Position numbers and translations under genes: made by a program. The notes under the pieces were generated by a model. That model saw only the letters and a program-made list of their open reading frames with translations, did no database searches and was not told the DNA's origin. A stretch of 44,732 nucleotides of DNA, taken from the NCBI GenBank assembly GCA_905236875.1, contig CAJOQT010000002.1:1-44732 (forward strand). Direction: 5' to 3'. Below, piece after piece: positions 24,711-31,879 of the stretch. Position 1 is the stretch's first letter; each line of letters starts with the position of its first letter. Source of the DNA: an uncultured Prevotella sp. (GTDB taxonomy: Bacteria; Bacteroidota; Bacteroidia; Bacteroidales; Bacteroidaceae).

Positions 24711-26201
24711 TCAAAAGACGACTTTTCTTCCTTGACGGATGAAGATTCCCTTTGTAGGATGGCTGACAGGCTGTCCTGACAGGTTGTAGTAAGGGGGATT
24801 GTTGTCGTCAACAACAGGTGTATGGATGCCTGTGACAATGACGTTTATCGAGGCTTCAAACTCTATCTCCTGTGTAGGTAGTATGCAGTCGCTAACGATA
24901 TGAAGCGCATCCGGGTCTGCGAGAGGTGCAGCAATCTCTATCCATCGTTCCTCACCGGGTAATAGCCCAAGAAGCGTTTCCGTCGAGCGGACATCGCCGA
25001 TAGCAAAGTACGCATCGCGATAGATGGGAGCTATTCCTTCGTTGGTAACCAGCAGACACGTCGTACCACTTCCCACATCTGGAGAAGAGGGGTCCGGATT
25101 AGCAGAGAAGTCTGTCATGCACTCCTTCACCACAAAGCGATAACCCGTTGCCATCGATCCATCGAAAAAACGTTGTGGCGTTCCGTAAGTACTGCCTGGT
25201 GCATCATTGGCAATCATGAAGGTGATGTGGTACTTAGCTGCCTGTTCTTCCCATGTGTGACCATACATCCCCGCAGGATTCAAGAAGTTCTTCTGGTCAC
25301 TCGCCTTATAGTAGCTGATTTCACCACCGCAGACGCCCTGCTGCCATCGCGTTCCCCGACCGATGGCATTCCAGCACTCCTCATTATAACCGTCGCTCGA
25401 ACCGATCTCATGGTCTTTATGCATGAACGAGTCATCGAAAAGACCAAAGCTGAGTGCCATCATCTCATTGTCATCCACAACAGGCGAATACTCGTCGTCA
25501 GCAGCATCAATGGATACGAGCCACGGCAAGCCGTCAGCAACAGCGCTCATGTGGAGGAAGAACTGTTTTTGAAAGTCTTTAGAGGGAAAGTTGACACCTA
25601 ACCGCAGTTTTGTGCCATAGATATGATACTCTGCCCAATGGCCGAAACCCACCTCCAGAAAAGCAAGACGCGGATCGTGGGCATAGCGGCTGACAAAGTC
25701 AGCATAAAACTGTAAGGTAAACCGTTGCAGCTCTACATTGCTCCAATCAGCATAGTAGGTAGGTCCGTCACCACCAGGATTACTCGCGTATGTCTCGTTG
25801 TAGTCGGATCGTTGTTTGATATATTCGGGAACTGCCGTCGTACCCTTTTTGCCATCGACATCGGTTCCCGAAGGATATTCATATCGGAAACGGGCAACGA
25901 GCTGATGACCTCGACTGGCTACCTCTTCCAGCAGTTGGTCGAAGGATGACCAATCGTAGAGGATGGTGCCGTTAGTCTCACATCCCGTTACCACCTTACA
26001 TGGTAGGCAGTAGGAAAACTCCAGCTGTATGCTCTTGCCGTAAGTGGCATCACGGTCTTCAGCCTCATCAGGCCACAGCACTAGTCCCGTCATGGGTTGC
26101 GGATGGGTAATTTGTCTTATAAGCGACATTGTTTGGGGTGTCTGTGCTTTGGAGACACCAAACATTAGGCAGCATGCTGCAAGTAGATAAAAAGATTTCA
26201 T
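24711..26201 (-). CDS. Secreted DUF4832-like protein with Prevotella-type C-terminal tail
   Basis: A 496-residue exported protein: signal peptide (MKSFYLLAACCLMFGVSKAQ), then a domain with the feel of a TIM-barrel glycosidase. Features include DWSSFDQLLEEVASRGHQLVARFRYEYPSG, LAFLEVGFGHWAEYHIYGTKLRLGVNFPSKDFQKQF and an acidic DAADDEYSPVVDDNEMM. This resembles DUF4874/DUF4832 proteins, whose function is unknown; I judge it a probable surface glycan-binding or -degrading protein. A beta-sandwich-like part follows (about 370-460). The end, YNLSGQPVSHPTKGIFIRQG..., matches the tail of several pectin-cluster proteins in this window. It has a good promoter of its own at 26254-26284. Confidence 0.75.
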   Translation of the reverse strand: MKSFYLLAACCLMFGVSKAQTPQTMSLIRQITHPQPMTGLVLWPDEAEDRDATYGKSIQLEFSYCLPCKVVTGCETNGTILYDWSSFDQLLEEVASRGHQLVARFRYEYPSGTDVDGKKGTTAVPEYIKQRSDYNETYASNPGGDGPTYYADWSNVELQRFTLQFYADFVSRYAHDPRLAFLEVGFGHWAEYHIYGTKLRLGVNFPSKDFQKQFFLHMSAVADGLPWLVSIDAADDEYSPVVDDNEMMALSFGLFDDSFMHKDHEIGSSDGYNEECWNAIGRGTRWQQGVCGGEISYYKASDQKNFLNPAGMYGHTWEEQAAKYHITFMIANDAPGSTYGTPQRFFDGSMATGYRFVVKECMTDFSANPDPSSPDVGSGTTCLLVTNEGIAPIYRDAYFAIGDVRSTETLLGLLPGEERWIEIAAPLADPDALHIVSDCILPTQEIEFEASINVIVTGIHTPVVDDNNPPYYNLSGQPVSHPTKGIFIRQGRKVVF

Positions 26202-26253
26202 AGACTTCTATAAATTAAGAAAATCATTCACATTTCATCATTCATAATGCCTG

Positions 26254-26284
26254 CAAATGTACCACTTTTTTTTCATTTCTGCAA
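26254..26284 (-). promoter_or_regulatory. Promoter of the DUF4832-like gene
   Basis: On the minus strand TTG (26284-26282), 20-nt spacer, TACATTTG (26261-26254). Gives a leader of about 46 nt. Confidence 0.75.
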
Positions 26285-26292
26285 GAAATATA

Positions 26293-26380
26293 AGAAAAAA
26301 CAAAAGAGGTTGGTGCAGGACGCTACCAACCTCGAAAATATAATTGATAAGATGCATATTAACGCTAATGTCGTCTTATC
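26293..26380 (-). ncRNA. Predicted small RNA divergent from the trp operon (about 88 nt)
   Basis: The promoter at 26386-26417 points leftward and predicts a start near 26380. The transcript would open with a stem-loop: GATAAGA (26380-26374) pairs perfectly with TCTTATC (26352-26346), and further inner pairs extend it. It ends with a terminator: GAGGTTGGT (26333-26325 read on minus) pairs with ACCAACCTC (26314-26306), followed by TTTTGTTTTTTC. No convincing peptide is encoded; a 39-codon frame runs through the terminator and looks random. A structured RNA with its own promoter and terminator is the simplest reading. An alternative is a conditional leader of the downstream DUF4832-like gene. 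I do not recognise the RNA. Confidence 0.65.
26306..26333 (-). terminator. Terminator of the predicted small RNA
   Basis: A 9-bp perfect stem (26306-26314 with 26325-26333), extended by two more G-C pairs across one bulge. On the minus strand it is followed by TTTTGTTTTTTC (26305-26294). On the plus strand no T-run follows, so it acts leftward. Confidence 0.8.
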
Positions 26381-26385
26381 GTGGG

Positions 26386-26417
26386 CAAATTTACGACATT
26401 ATAGGATAAAATGCAAA
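26386..26417 (-). promoter_or_regulatory. Divergent promoter of the small RNA, near-copy of the trp promoter
   Basis: On the minus strand TTTG (26417-26414), 20-nt spacer, TAAATTTG (26393-26386) then CC. The segment from AAATTTGCAT onward matches the trp promoter at well over half of 41 aligned positions, including both boxes. Confidence 0.75.
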
Positions 26418-26480
26418 TTTTCTCGTAAGAAATTGCGATTTACTTACGATTTTACAAAAATTTCGATAAAAAATTTGCAT
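26411..26480. promoter_or_regulatory. Mirror-image control region between the small RNA and trp
   Basis: ATGCAAATTTT (26411-26421) and AAAATTTGCAT (26470-26480) are an 11-bp perfect inverted repeat that includes both -33 boxes. Between them lies another dyad, TCGTAAG (26423-26429) and CTTACGA (26443-26449), 13 nt apart, a possible operator. Confidence 0.6.
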
Positions 26481-26505
26481 ATTAAAAGATTAATGTGTAC
26501 TTTTG
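26474..26505 (+). promoter_or_regulatory. Promoter of the trp operon
   Basis: TTTG (26474-26477), 20-nt spacer, TACTTTTG (26498-26505), then CACCC. Start predicted near 26511, about 24 nt before the leader peptide. Confidence 0.85.
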
Positions 26506-26534
26506 CACCCGTAAACATAAAAACAACGAATATA

Positions 26535-26585
26535 TGAATAGTATGACAAATGCATGGTGGTGGCGTAGCTCGAGATCGGAATAGT
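26535..26585 (+). CDS. trpL: trp leader peptide with three tandem Trp codons
   Basis: ATG at 26535 to TAG at 26583-26585 encodes MNSMTNAWWWRSSRSE, 16 residues with TGG TGG TGG at codons 8-10. It lies between the trp promoter and a strong terminator hairpin ahead of trpB. This is the classic layout of a ribosome-mediated attenuator: when charged tRNA-Trp is scarce, the ribosome stalls on the Trp codons and lets an alternative fold form. The Trp codons overlap the first RNA strand of the proposed 1:2 stem. The name trpL is used by analogy. Confidence 0.88.
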
Positions 26586-26589
26586 CGCG

Positions 26590-26658
26590 AGGTACGTAGC
26601 CTGTATGTATAAATCATCAGATAGAGAAGGCTCGTCGTTTACGCGACGAGTCTTTTTT
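26590..26658 (+). terminator. trp attenuator with competing antiterminator
   Basis: The terminator is an 11-bp stem with one G-T pair: 26628-26638 with 26644-26654, loop TTACG, then a T-run to 26658. Competing pairs: AGCCT (26599-26603) with AGGCT (26629-26633), extended by ACG/CGT across a one-base bulge, forms a candidate antiterminator. GGCGTAGCTC at 26563-26572, just after the Trp codons, can pair imperfectly with 26590-26602 and so sequester the antiterminator strand. Confidence 0.8.
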
Positions 26659-26692
26659 GTTTAATATTTGATAATTGATAATTATAAGCGAT

Positions 26693-27895
26693 ATGAGTTA
26701 TTTGGTTGATGAAAAAGGATTCTACGGAGAGTTTGGTGGCGCTTACGTGCCAGAGATTCTCTATGCAACGGTAAAGAAGTTACAAGAGGAGTATCTGCCT
26801 GTCCTTGAGAGCCGTGAGTTTCAGGAAGAGTACATGTCACTGCTTCGTGACTATGTCGGTCGTCCTTCCCCACTCTATTATGCAAGGCGGATGAGTGAGA
26901 AGTATGGTTGCAGACTATACCTGAAGCGTGAGGACCTGAACCATACAGGTGCCCATAAGATTAACAACACCATCGGTCAGATTCTTCTGGCAAAGAAAAT
27001 GGGTAAGAAACGTATCATTGCGGAGACGGGAGCCGGCCAGCATGGCGTTGCAACGGCTACAGTATGTGCACTGATGGACATGCCCTGCGTGGTATATCAG
27101 GGGGCACTGGATGTGGAGCGCCAGCATGTAAACGTGGAACGCATGAAAATGCTGGGTGCCGAGGTTCGTCCTGTAAAGACTGGCAACTGGACACTGAAGG
27201 ATGCTACAAACGAGGCTATCCGCGACTGGTGCTGTCACCCTGCCGACACATTTTACATCATAGGCAGCACAGTTGGTCCGCATCCATATCCCGACATGGT
27301 GGCAAGATTGCAAAGCATTATCTCCGCAGAGATCAAGGAACAACTGCAAGAGAAGATAGGCCGCGACTATCCTGACATCCTCATGGCCTGTGTGGGTGGC
27401 GGCAGTAATGCCGCTGGCACTATCTATCACTACATTGATGATGAGCGAGTTCGCATCGTATTGGCCGAAGCGGGTGGTCAGGGAGCCGATACGGGACATA
27501 CGGCAGCAACAATCCATGCTGGTCGTTTAGGCATCCTACACGGAGCAAAGACACTGGTAATGCAGACACCCGACGGTCAGATTATTGAGGCAGAGAGCAT
27601 CTCGGCAGGTCTTGACTATCCTGGCATCGGTCCGATGCATGCCAATCTGGCTTCCCAGCACCGTGCTACAGTCTATAGCATCAACGATGACGAGGCGGTA
27701 CGTGCTGCCTATGAGTTGACACGTCTGGAAGGTATTATACCGGCTCTGGAGTCGGCCCATGCTATCGCCGCTCTCTCAAAGATGCAGTTCAAAGCTGACG
27801 ATGTGGTTGTCCTGACCGTTAGTGGTCGCGGTGATAAGGATGTCGAGACATATCTGAACAATAAAGATATGGCAGGAGAATACGGAAACTTTTAA
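26693..27895 (+). CDS. trpB: Tryptophan synthase beta chain
   Basis: A 400-residue PLP enzyme that joins indole and serine to give tryptophan. Key features: YGEFGGAYVPE near the start, LKREDLNHTGAHKINN with the PLP lysine, AETGAGQHGVATA with the catalytic Glu, GGGSNAAG (PLP phosphate loop), SAGLDYPGIGP and SGRGDKD at the end. The frame reaches back to a TTG at 26675, but the ATG at 26693 gives the usual N-terminus. It is the first structural gene after the attenuator. Its partner trpA is at the far end of the operon, seven genes away, an arrangement seen in Bacteroidetes but unlike E. coli where trpB and trpA are adjacent. Confidence 0.98.
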   Translation: MSYLVDEKGFYGEFGGAYVPEILYATVKKLQEEYLPVLESREFQEEYMSLLRDYVGRPSPLYYARRMSEKYGCRLYLKREDLNHTGAHKINNTIGQILLAKKMGKKRIIAETGAGQHGVATATVCALMDMPCVVYQGALDVERQHVNVERMKMLGAEVRPVKTGNWTLKDATNEAIRDWCCHPADTFYIIGSTVGPHPYPDMVARLQSIISAEIKEQLQEKIGRDYPDILMACVGGGSNAAGTIYHYIDDERVRIVLAEAGGQGADTGHTAATIHAGRLGILHGAKTLVMQTPDGQIIEAESISAGLDYPGIGPMHANLASQHRATVYSINDDEAVRAAYELTRLEGIIPALESAHAIAALSKMQFKADDVVVLTVSGRGDKDVETYLNNKDMAGEYGNF

Positions 27896-27897
27896 TA

Positions 27898-27925
27898 AGT
27901 AATTAGCAATTAGTAATGTGTAATT
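27898..27925 (+). repeat. Heptanucleotide tandem array between trpB and trpE
   Basis: Four units AGTAATT, AGCAATT, AGTAATG, TGTAATT fill nearly the whole gap and run into the trpE ATG. The same family and the same flank (AATTATGATTAC) occur after tkt at 631-659. Confidence 0.85.
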
Positions 27926-29368
27926 ATGATTACCTATCAATACAAGACAGCAAGTAAGACGATTCTGGGCGACCTTTATACGCCAGTCGGTGTGTATATG
28001 CGTTTGCGTGACCTCTATCCACAGAGTGCACTGATGGAGAGTTCAGACTATCACGACAAGGATAATTCACGGTCGTTCATTGGCATCAATCCGATGGCCA
28101 GCGTCTCCGTGGCACATGGATTCGCGTTCATCACTTTTCCCGATGGAGCCACAGAGCGCCATGAGATGGGTGCCAATTATGGAACAGCCGAAGCCATCCA
28201 CGCGCTTATCGATCGCATCCATGTGGAAGGCGAGCATGCAGAGCTGTGCGGCCTGTACGGCTATACCAGTTTCAATGCCGTACGCTACTTCGAGGGTATT
28301 GACGTAAAGGACGAGACACAGGAGAAGAACGATGCCCCTGATATATTATATATAATGTATAGGGATATCATCGTGTTCGACCACTTTAATAACAGACTCA
28401 CTGTTGTGAGCCTCACAGAGGACACGGAGAAGACAGAGGGTACAGCACTTTCTGATATTCTGAAAGCAATGAACAAGGCCAACGTCAGGGAGTACGATTT
28501 CCACCCGGTGGGGAATGTCACAAGTCCTCTGACCGACGAAGAGCACAAAGCGAACATCCGTCGGGGCATCAAGCACTGTCTGCGTGGTGACGTCTTCCAG
28601 ATTGTACTCAGCCGACGGTTTATCCAGAAATACGAAGGAGATGACTTCAAGCTTTACCGCGCACTCCGTAGTGTCAACCCCTCACCGTACCTGTTCTACT
28701 TCGACTTCGGCGGCTTCCGCATCTTCGGCAGCAGCCCGGAGACACATTGTAGGATAGAGACTACCGCTTCTGACGGTTCCTCGTCAGGCAGCTGTTTTCG
28801 CGCCTACATCGACCCTATTGCCGGTACGACAAAACGGACAGGAAACGCAGAAGCCGACCGGAAAGGTGCCGAATACCTGCGTAACGACCCCAAGGAGAAC
28901 GCAGAACATGTTATGCTCGTGGATCTGGCTCGCAATGATCTGAGCCGTAACTGTCATGGAGTAAAGGTTGATTTCTATAAGGACCTGCAGTACTATTCAC
29001 ACGTCATACACCTGGTGTCACGTGTGAGTGGAGAACTGGACTCTGATGCCGATCCCATCAAGGCGTTTATCGACACGTTCCCTGCCGGCACTTTGAGCGG
29101 TGCTCCCAAGGTACGTGCAATGCAGCTTATCTCTGAATATGAACCACATAACCGTGGAGCCTATGGCGGCTGTATCGGCTACATTGGTCTGAACGGTTCC
29201 CTGAACCAGGCCATCACCATCCGCACCTTTGTCAGTCGCAACGGCGAATTATGGTTCCAGGCTGGTGGGGGTATCGTAGCCAAGAGTGATGAGGAATACG
29301 AACTACAGGAAGTGAATAACAAACTGGGCGCCTTAAGGCGCGCCATTCTTATGGCAGAAAAAATGTAA
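27926..29368 (+). CDS. trpE: Anthranilate synthase component I
   Basis: A 480-residue enzyme that makes anthranilate from chorismate and ammonia. The N-terminal region has SALMESSDYHD, which corresponds to the LLES motif that binds tryptophan for feedback inhibition. The catalytic chorismate-binding half contains GDVFQIVLSRRF, FRIFGSSPE, PIAGTTKRTG, DPKENAEHVMLVDLARNDL and GTLSGAPKVRAMQLI. The length is at the short end of the usual range for TrpE. It is followed 4 nt later by trpG, the glutamine amidotransferase subunit, so the two subunits are probably made in equal amounts by coupled translation. Confidence 0.97.
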   Translation: MITYQYKTASKTILGDLYTPVGVYMRLRDLYPQSALMESSDYHDKDNSRSFIGINPMASVSVAHGFAFITFPDGATERHEMGANYGTAEAIHALIDRIHVEGEHAELCGLYGYTSFNAVRYFEGIDVKDETQEKNDAPDILYIMYRDIIVFDHFNNRLTVVSLTEDTEKTEGTALSDILKAMNKANVREYDFHPVGNVTSPLTDEEHKANIRRGIKHCLRGDVFQIVLSRRFIQKYEGDDFKLYRALRSVNPSPYLFYFDFGGFRIFGSSPETHCRIETTASDGSSSGSCFRAYIDPIAGTTKRTGNAEADRKGAEYLRNDPKENAEHVMLVDLARNDLSRNCHGVKVDFYKDLQYYSHVIHLVSRVSGELDSDADPIKAFIDTFPAGTLSGAPKVRAMQLISEYEPHNRGAYGGCIGYIGLNGSLNQAITIRTFVSRNGELWFQAGGGIVAKSDEEYELQEVNNKLGALRRAILMAEKM

Positions 29369-29372
29369 TGTT

Positions 29373-29936
29373 ATGAAAATTGTAATCATAGATAACTACG
29401 ACTCATTTACATATAACCTGAGTCATCTGGTAAAGGAGCTGGGAGCCGAAGTATCGGTATATCGTAATGACCAGTTCGAACTGTCACAGTTGGAGGAATT
29501 CGATAAGATTATCCTGTCCCCTGGTCCCGGCATTCCCTCGGAGGCAGGACTGTTACTTGATGTCATTCGCACCTATGCTGGCAAGAAACCCATCCTGGGT
29601 GTATGTTTAGGGCATCAGGCTATCGGCGAAGTCTTCGGAGGCAAGCTCGAAAACCTGAATGACGTGTTCCACGGGGTAGCAACTCCCTGCCATCTCATTA
29701 GTAATGATCCGCTCTTCTCCGGCATATCAAAAGACTTCACCGTAGGACGATATCACTCATGGGTGGTCTCGAAAGAAGACTTCCCCGAATGTCTTGAAAT
29801 CACCGCCGAGAGTGACGAAGGCCAGATTATGGCACTCCGCCATCGAGACTACGACGTTCGAGGTATCCAATTCCACCCGGAAAGCGTACTGACTCCTGAC
29901 GGCAAACAAATACTGCATAACTGGATTACCCATTAG
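29373..29936 (+). CDS. trpG: Anthranilate synthase component II (glutamine amidotransferase)
   Basis: A 187-residue class I glutamine amidotransferase that supplies ammonia to TrpE. The catalytic triad is visible: Cys in GVCLGHQAIGE, and His and Glu in FHPESVLTPDG. The N-terminal IDNYDSFTYNLSHLVKELG and SPGPGIPSEAG are typical of TrpG/PabA. In some bacteria a single protein serves both tryptophan and folate synthesis; its place right after trpE says its main job here is tryptophan. The last codons and stop belong to a 9-bp repeat array that fills the gap to trpD. Confidence 0.97.
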   Translation: MKIVIIDNYDSFTYNLSHLVKELGAEVSVYRNDQFELSQLEEFDKIILSPGPGIPSEAGLLLDVIRTYAGKKPILGVCLGHQAIGEVFGGKLENLNDVFHGVATPCHLISNDPLFSGISKDFTVGRYHSWVVSKEDFPECLEITAESDEGQIMALRHRDYDVRGIQFHPESVLTPDGKQILHNWITH

Positions 29937-29980
29937 CCCCACTTGTCCCATCAGCCCCATTTATCCCATTTGTCCCATCA
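29929..29980 (+). repeat. Nonanucleotide tandem array between trpG and trpD
   Basis: Five 9-bp units and one partial, each starting CCCAT or CCCAC (for example CCCATTAGC, CCCACTTGT, CCCATCAGC). The first unit contains the trpG stop codon TAG (29934-29936). The array ends 20 nt before trpD. Confidence 0.85.
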
Positions 29981-30000
29981 CAAAAAAACAAATAAAAAAT

Positions 30001-31011
30001 ATGAAACAAACAATGAAAGACATCCTTAACAGGATGCTCAACCACGAGGAACTGACTCGTGAAGAAACAAAGGACATTCTGATTGGCATCACACAGAGTG
30101 AGTATCCGAACGAACAGATTACCGCCCTGCTGACTGCCCTGCAGATGCGTGGTATTACCGTCGATGAACTGCTCGGATTCCGTGACGGTATTCTGGAGAC
30201 AGGCGTTCCTGTACCACTCGACTGCGACCGATACATCGACGTAGTTGGTACCGGCGGTGACCGCAAGAACACGTTTAACATCTCGACGACCAGCTGTTTT
30301 GTGATTGCCGGTGCAGGCTACAAGGTAGCCAAGCACGGCAACTATGCCGCAACCTCGACCAGCGGAGCATCAAACGTCATTGCCCATCACGGCATCAAGT
30401 TCACTGATGACATCGACAAACTCAACCAAAGCATCAACGAGTGTGGCATCGTCTATCTGCATGCACAGCTCTTTGCCCGCGCCATGAAGTTCGTTGGTCC
30501 CATCCGTAAGGCACTGCAGTTCCCGACATGCTTCAACTTGCTTGGTCCCATCGTCAACCCCAGCAAGCCACAGTGTCAGCTACTCGGTGTGGCCAACCTT
30601 GACCAGATGCGGTTATATAATAACGTATATCAGAAAATCGGTATCGATTATGGCATTGTCAATTCCATTGACGGTTACGACGAGATATCATTGACAGGCG
30701 ACTTCAAGGTAACGACAAACCAGTACGAGCGTGTGTTCCATCCGAAAGATCTGGGATTCGACATCATCAAACCCGAAGAGCTTGTAGCCGGAGCCAGTGA
30801 GGAAGAGGCCGCAGAAATCTTCGACAGTGTGCTCGAAGACCGTTGTCTGCCAGGTCAGAAGCAAGTCGTGATGGCCAATGCTGCCTTTGGTATTCAAGTA
30901 TTGGAAAGAGGCAAGAAGAGTATTGAAGAGTGTGTTGACATTGCCCGCGAAAGCATTGAAAGCGGTGCTGCATTACGGACATTCAAAAAATTTGTGGAAT
31001 TGAATAGCTGA
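30001..31011 (+). CDS. trpD: Anthranilate phosphoribosyltransferase
   Basis: A 336-residue enzyme that transfers the phosphoribosyl group of PRPP to anthranilate. The PRPP-binding GTGGD motif is present in VVGTGGDRKNTFNIST, followed by KHGNYAATSTSGASNVIAHHGI, which forms the anthranilate/Mg region. The N-terminal helical domain (LNRMLNHEELTREETKDILIGITQ) is usual for the family. TrpD here is not fused to TrpG, in contrast with enteric bacteria. It lies 64 nt after trpG and 53 nt before the trpC start. Confidence 0.97.
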   Translation: MKQTMKDILNRMLNHEELTREETKDILIGITQSEYPNEQITALLTALQMRGITVDELLGFRDGILETGVPVPLDCDRYIDVVGTGGDRKNTFNISTTSCFVIAGAGYKVAKHGNYAATSTSGASNVIAHHGIKFTDDIDKLNQSINECGIVYLHAQLFARAMKFVGPIRKALQFPTCFNLLGPIVNPSKPQCQLLGVANLDQMRLYNNVYQKIGIDYGIVNSIDGYDEISLTGDFKVTTNQYERVFHPKDLGFDIIKPEELVAGASEEEAAEIFDSVLEDRCLPGQKQVVMANAAFGIQVLERGKKSIEECVDIARESIESGAALRTFKKFVELNS

Positions 31012-31029
31012 TAATTCAAAAAAATATCG

Positions 31030-31037
31030 TATCTTTG
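31030..31037 (+). promoter_or_regulatory. Possible internal promoter before trpC (-7 box)
   Basis: TATCTTTG lies in the trpD-trpC gap, 27 nt before the trpC ATG. Only a weak -33 (CTG at 31008-31010, 19-nt spacing) is seen. It could give basal trpCFA expression independent of the attenuator. Confidence 0.4.
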
Positions 31038-31064
31038 TCTCAGTTTTATAACCCAGAAGAATAT

Positions 31065-31853
31065 ATGGCAGATATTTTAGAGGAAATCGTTGCTTGGAAA
31101 CGCCGCGAAGTACAGATCATGAAGGAGATGCAGCCTGAACAGAAGCTGCGCAGAATCATCGAGGATCAGACATACTATAAACGTCCGCCCATCGCTGATG
31201 CACTGAAAACATCGCAAAGCGGTATTATTGCCGAATTCAAGCGAAAGTCACCCTCCCTTGGATGGATCAAGGAAGAAGCCTCTGCTTCCGAAATTCCTAT
31301 CGCCTACCAGCAGAACGGTGCGGCAGCCTTGAGCATTCTTACCGATAACCGTTTCTTTGGAGGTGACGATGAATACATCAAGGAGGCTCGCATGTCGGGA
31401 GTACGTATTCCGGTGCTTTACAAGAACTTTGTCATCGACGAATACCAGCTGTATCAGGCTCGGTTATGCGGAGCATCAACAGTTCTCCTCATTGCTGCAT
31501 GTCTCGATTTCTACGAATGTAAGCGTCTGCTGAATACTGCCCACTCTCTCGGACTTGAAGTACTGTTGGAGATGCACGACGAAGATGAACTGGTCTATGC
31601 AGAGTTGGAACCGGATCTCTATGGGATAAACAACCGCCATCTGGGAACTTTCCAGACAGATGTGGAGACATCGTTCCGTCTTGCAGACCTTTTGCCAGAT
31701 CATGCCGTCAAGGTCAGTGAGAGCGGCATCAGTAATCCAAATATTGTCAGGCAGTTGCGTGATGCCGGCTATCTCGGATTCCTTATTGGTGAAGCTTTCA
31801 TGAAGAGAGAAGAACCGGGCAAGGCGCTGGCAGACTTCATTGCAGCCATATAG
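31065..31853 (+). CDS. trpC: Indole-3-glycerol phosphate synthase
   Basis: A 262-residue TIM-barrel enzyme that closes the pyrrole ring to form indole-3-glycerol phosphate. Family signatures include IIAEFKRKSPSLGWI with the catalytic Lys, LSILTDNRFFGG, PVLYKNFVIDEYQLYQARLCGAS, VLLEMHDEDEL, YGINNRHLGTFQTD and KVSESGI. The open frame extends to a TTG at 31035, which is part of the TATCTTTG box; the ATG at 31065 (MADILEEIVAWKR) is the likely start. The stop codon overlaps the first heptad unit of the array that leads into trpF. Confidence 0.97.
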   Translation: MADILEEIVAWKRREVQIMKEMQPEQKLRRIIEDQTYYKRPPIADALKTSQSGIIAEFKRKSPSLGWIKEEASASEIPIAYQQNGAAALSILTDNRFFGGDDEYIKEARMSGVRIPVLYKNFVIDEYQLYQARLCGASTVLLIAACLDFYECKRLLNTAHSLGLEVLLEMHDEDELVYAELEPDLYGINNRHLGTFQTDVETSFRLADLLPDHAVKVSESGISNPNIVRQLRDAGYLGFLIGEAFMKREEPGKALADFIAAI

Positions 31854-31879
31854 TAATCAGTAATTGACAATCGGAAATG
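31852..31879 (+). repeat. Heptanucleotide array spanning the trpC stop and trpF start
   Basis: Exactly four units: AGTAATC, AGTAATT, GACAATC, GGAAATG. The first includes the last two bases of the trpC stop (TAG, 31851-31853) and the last includes the trpF ATG (31877-31879). Confidence 0.85.

Noticed and set aside
26306..26333. Rightward terminator before trp
   Set aside because: On the plus strand no T-run follows the stem and no plus-strand gene ends here; the T-run is on the minus strand.
26247..26537. 96-residue open frame upstream of trp
   Set aside because: It runs across three promoters, a terminator and the small RNA locus on the opposite strand; composition is AT-rich noise.
26505..26640. 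T-box or TRAP-type control of the trp operon
   Set aside because: No T-box motif or (G/U)AG triplet series is seen; the Trp-codon leader peptide and attenuator explain the region.
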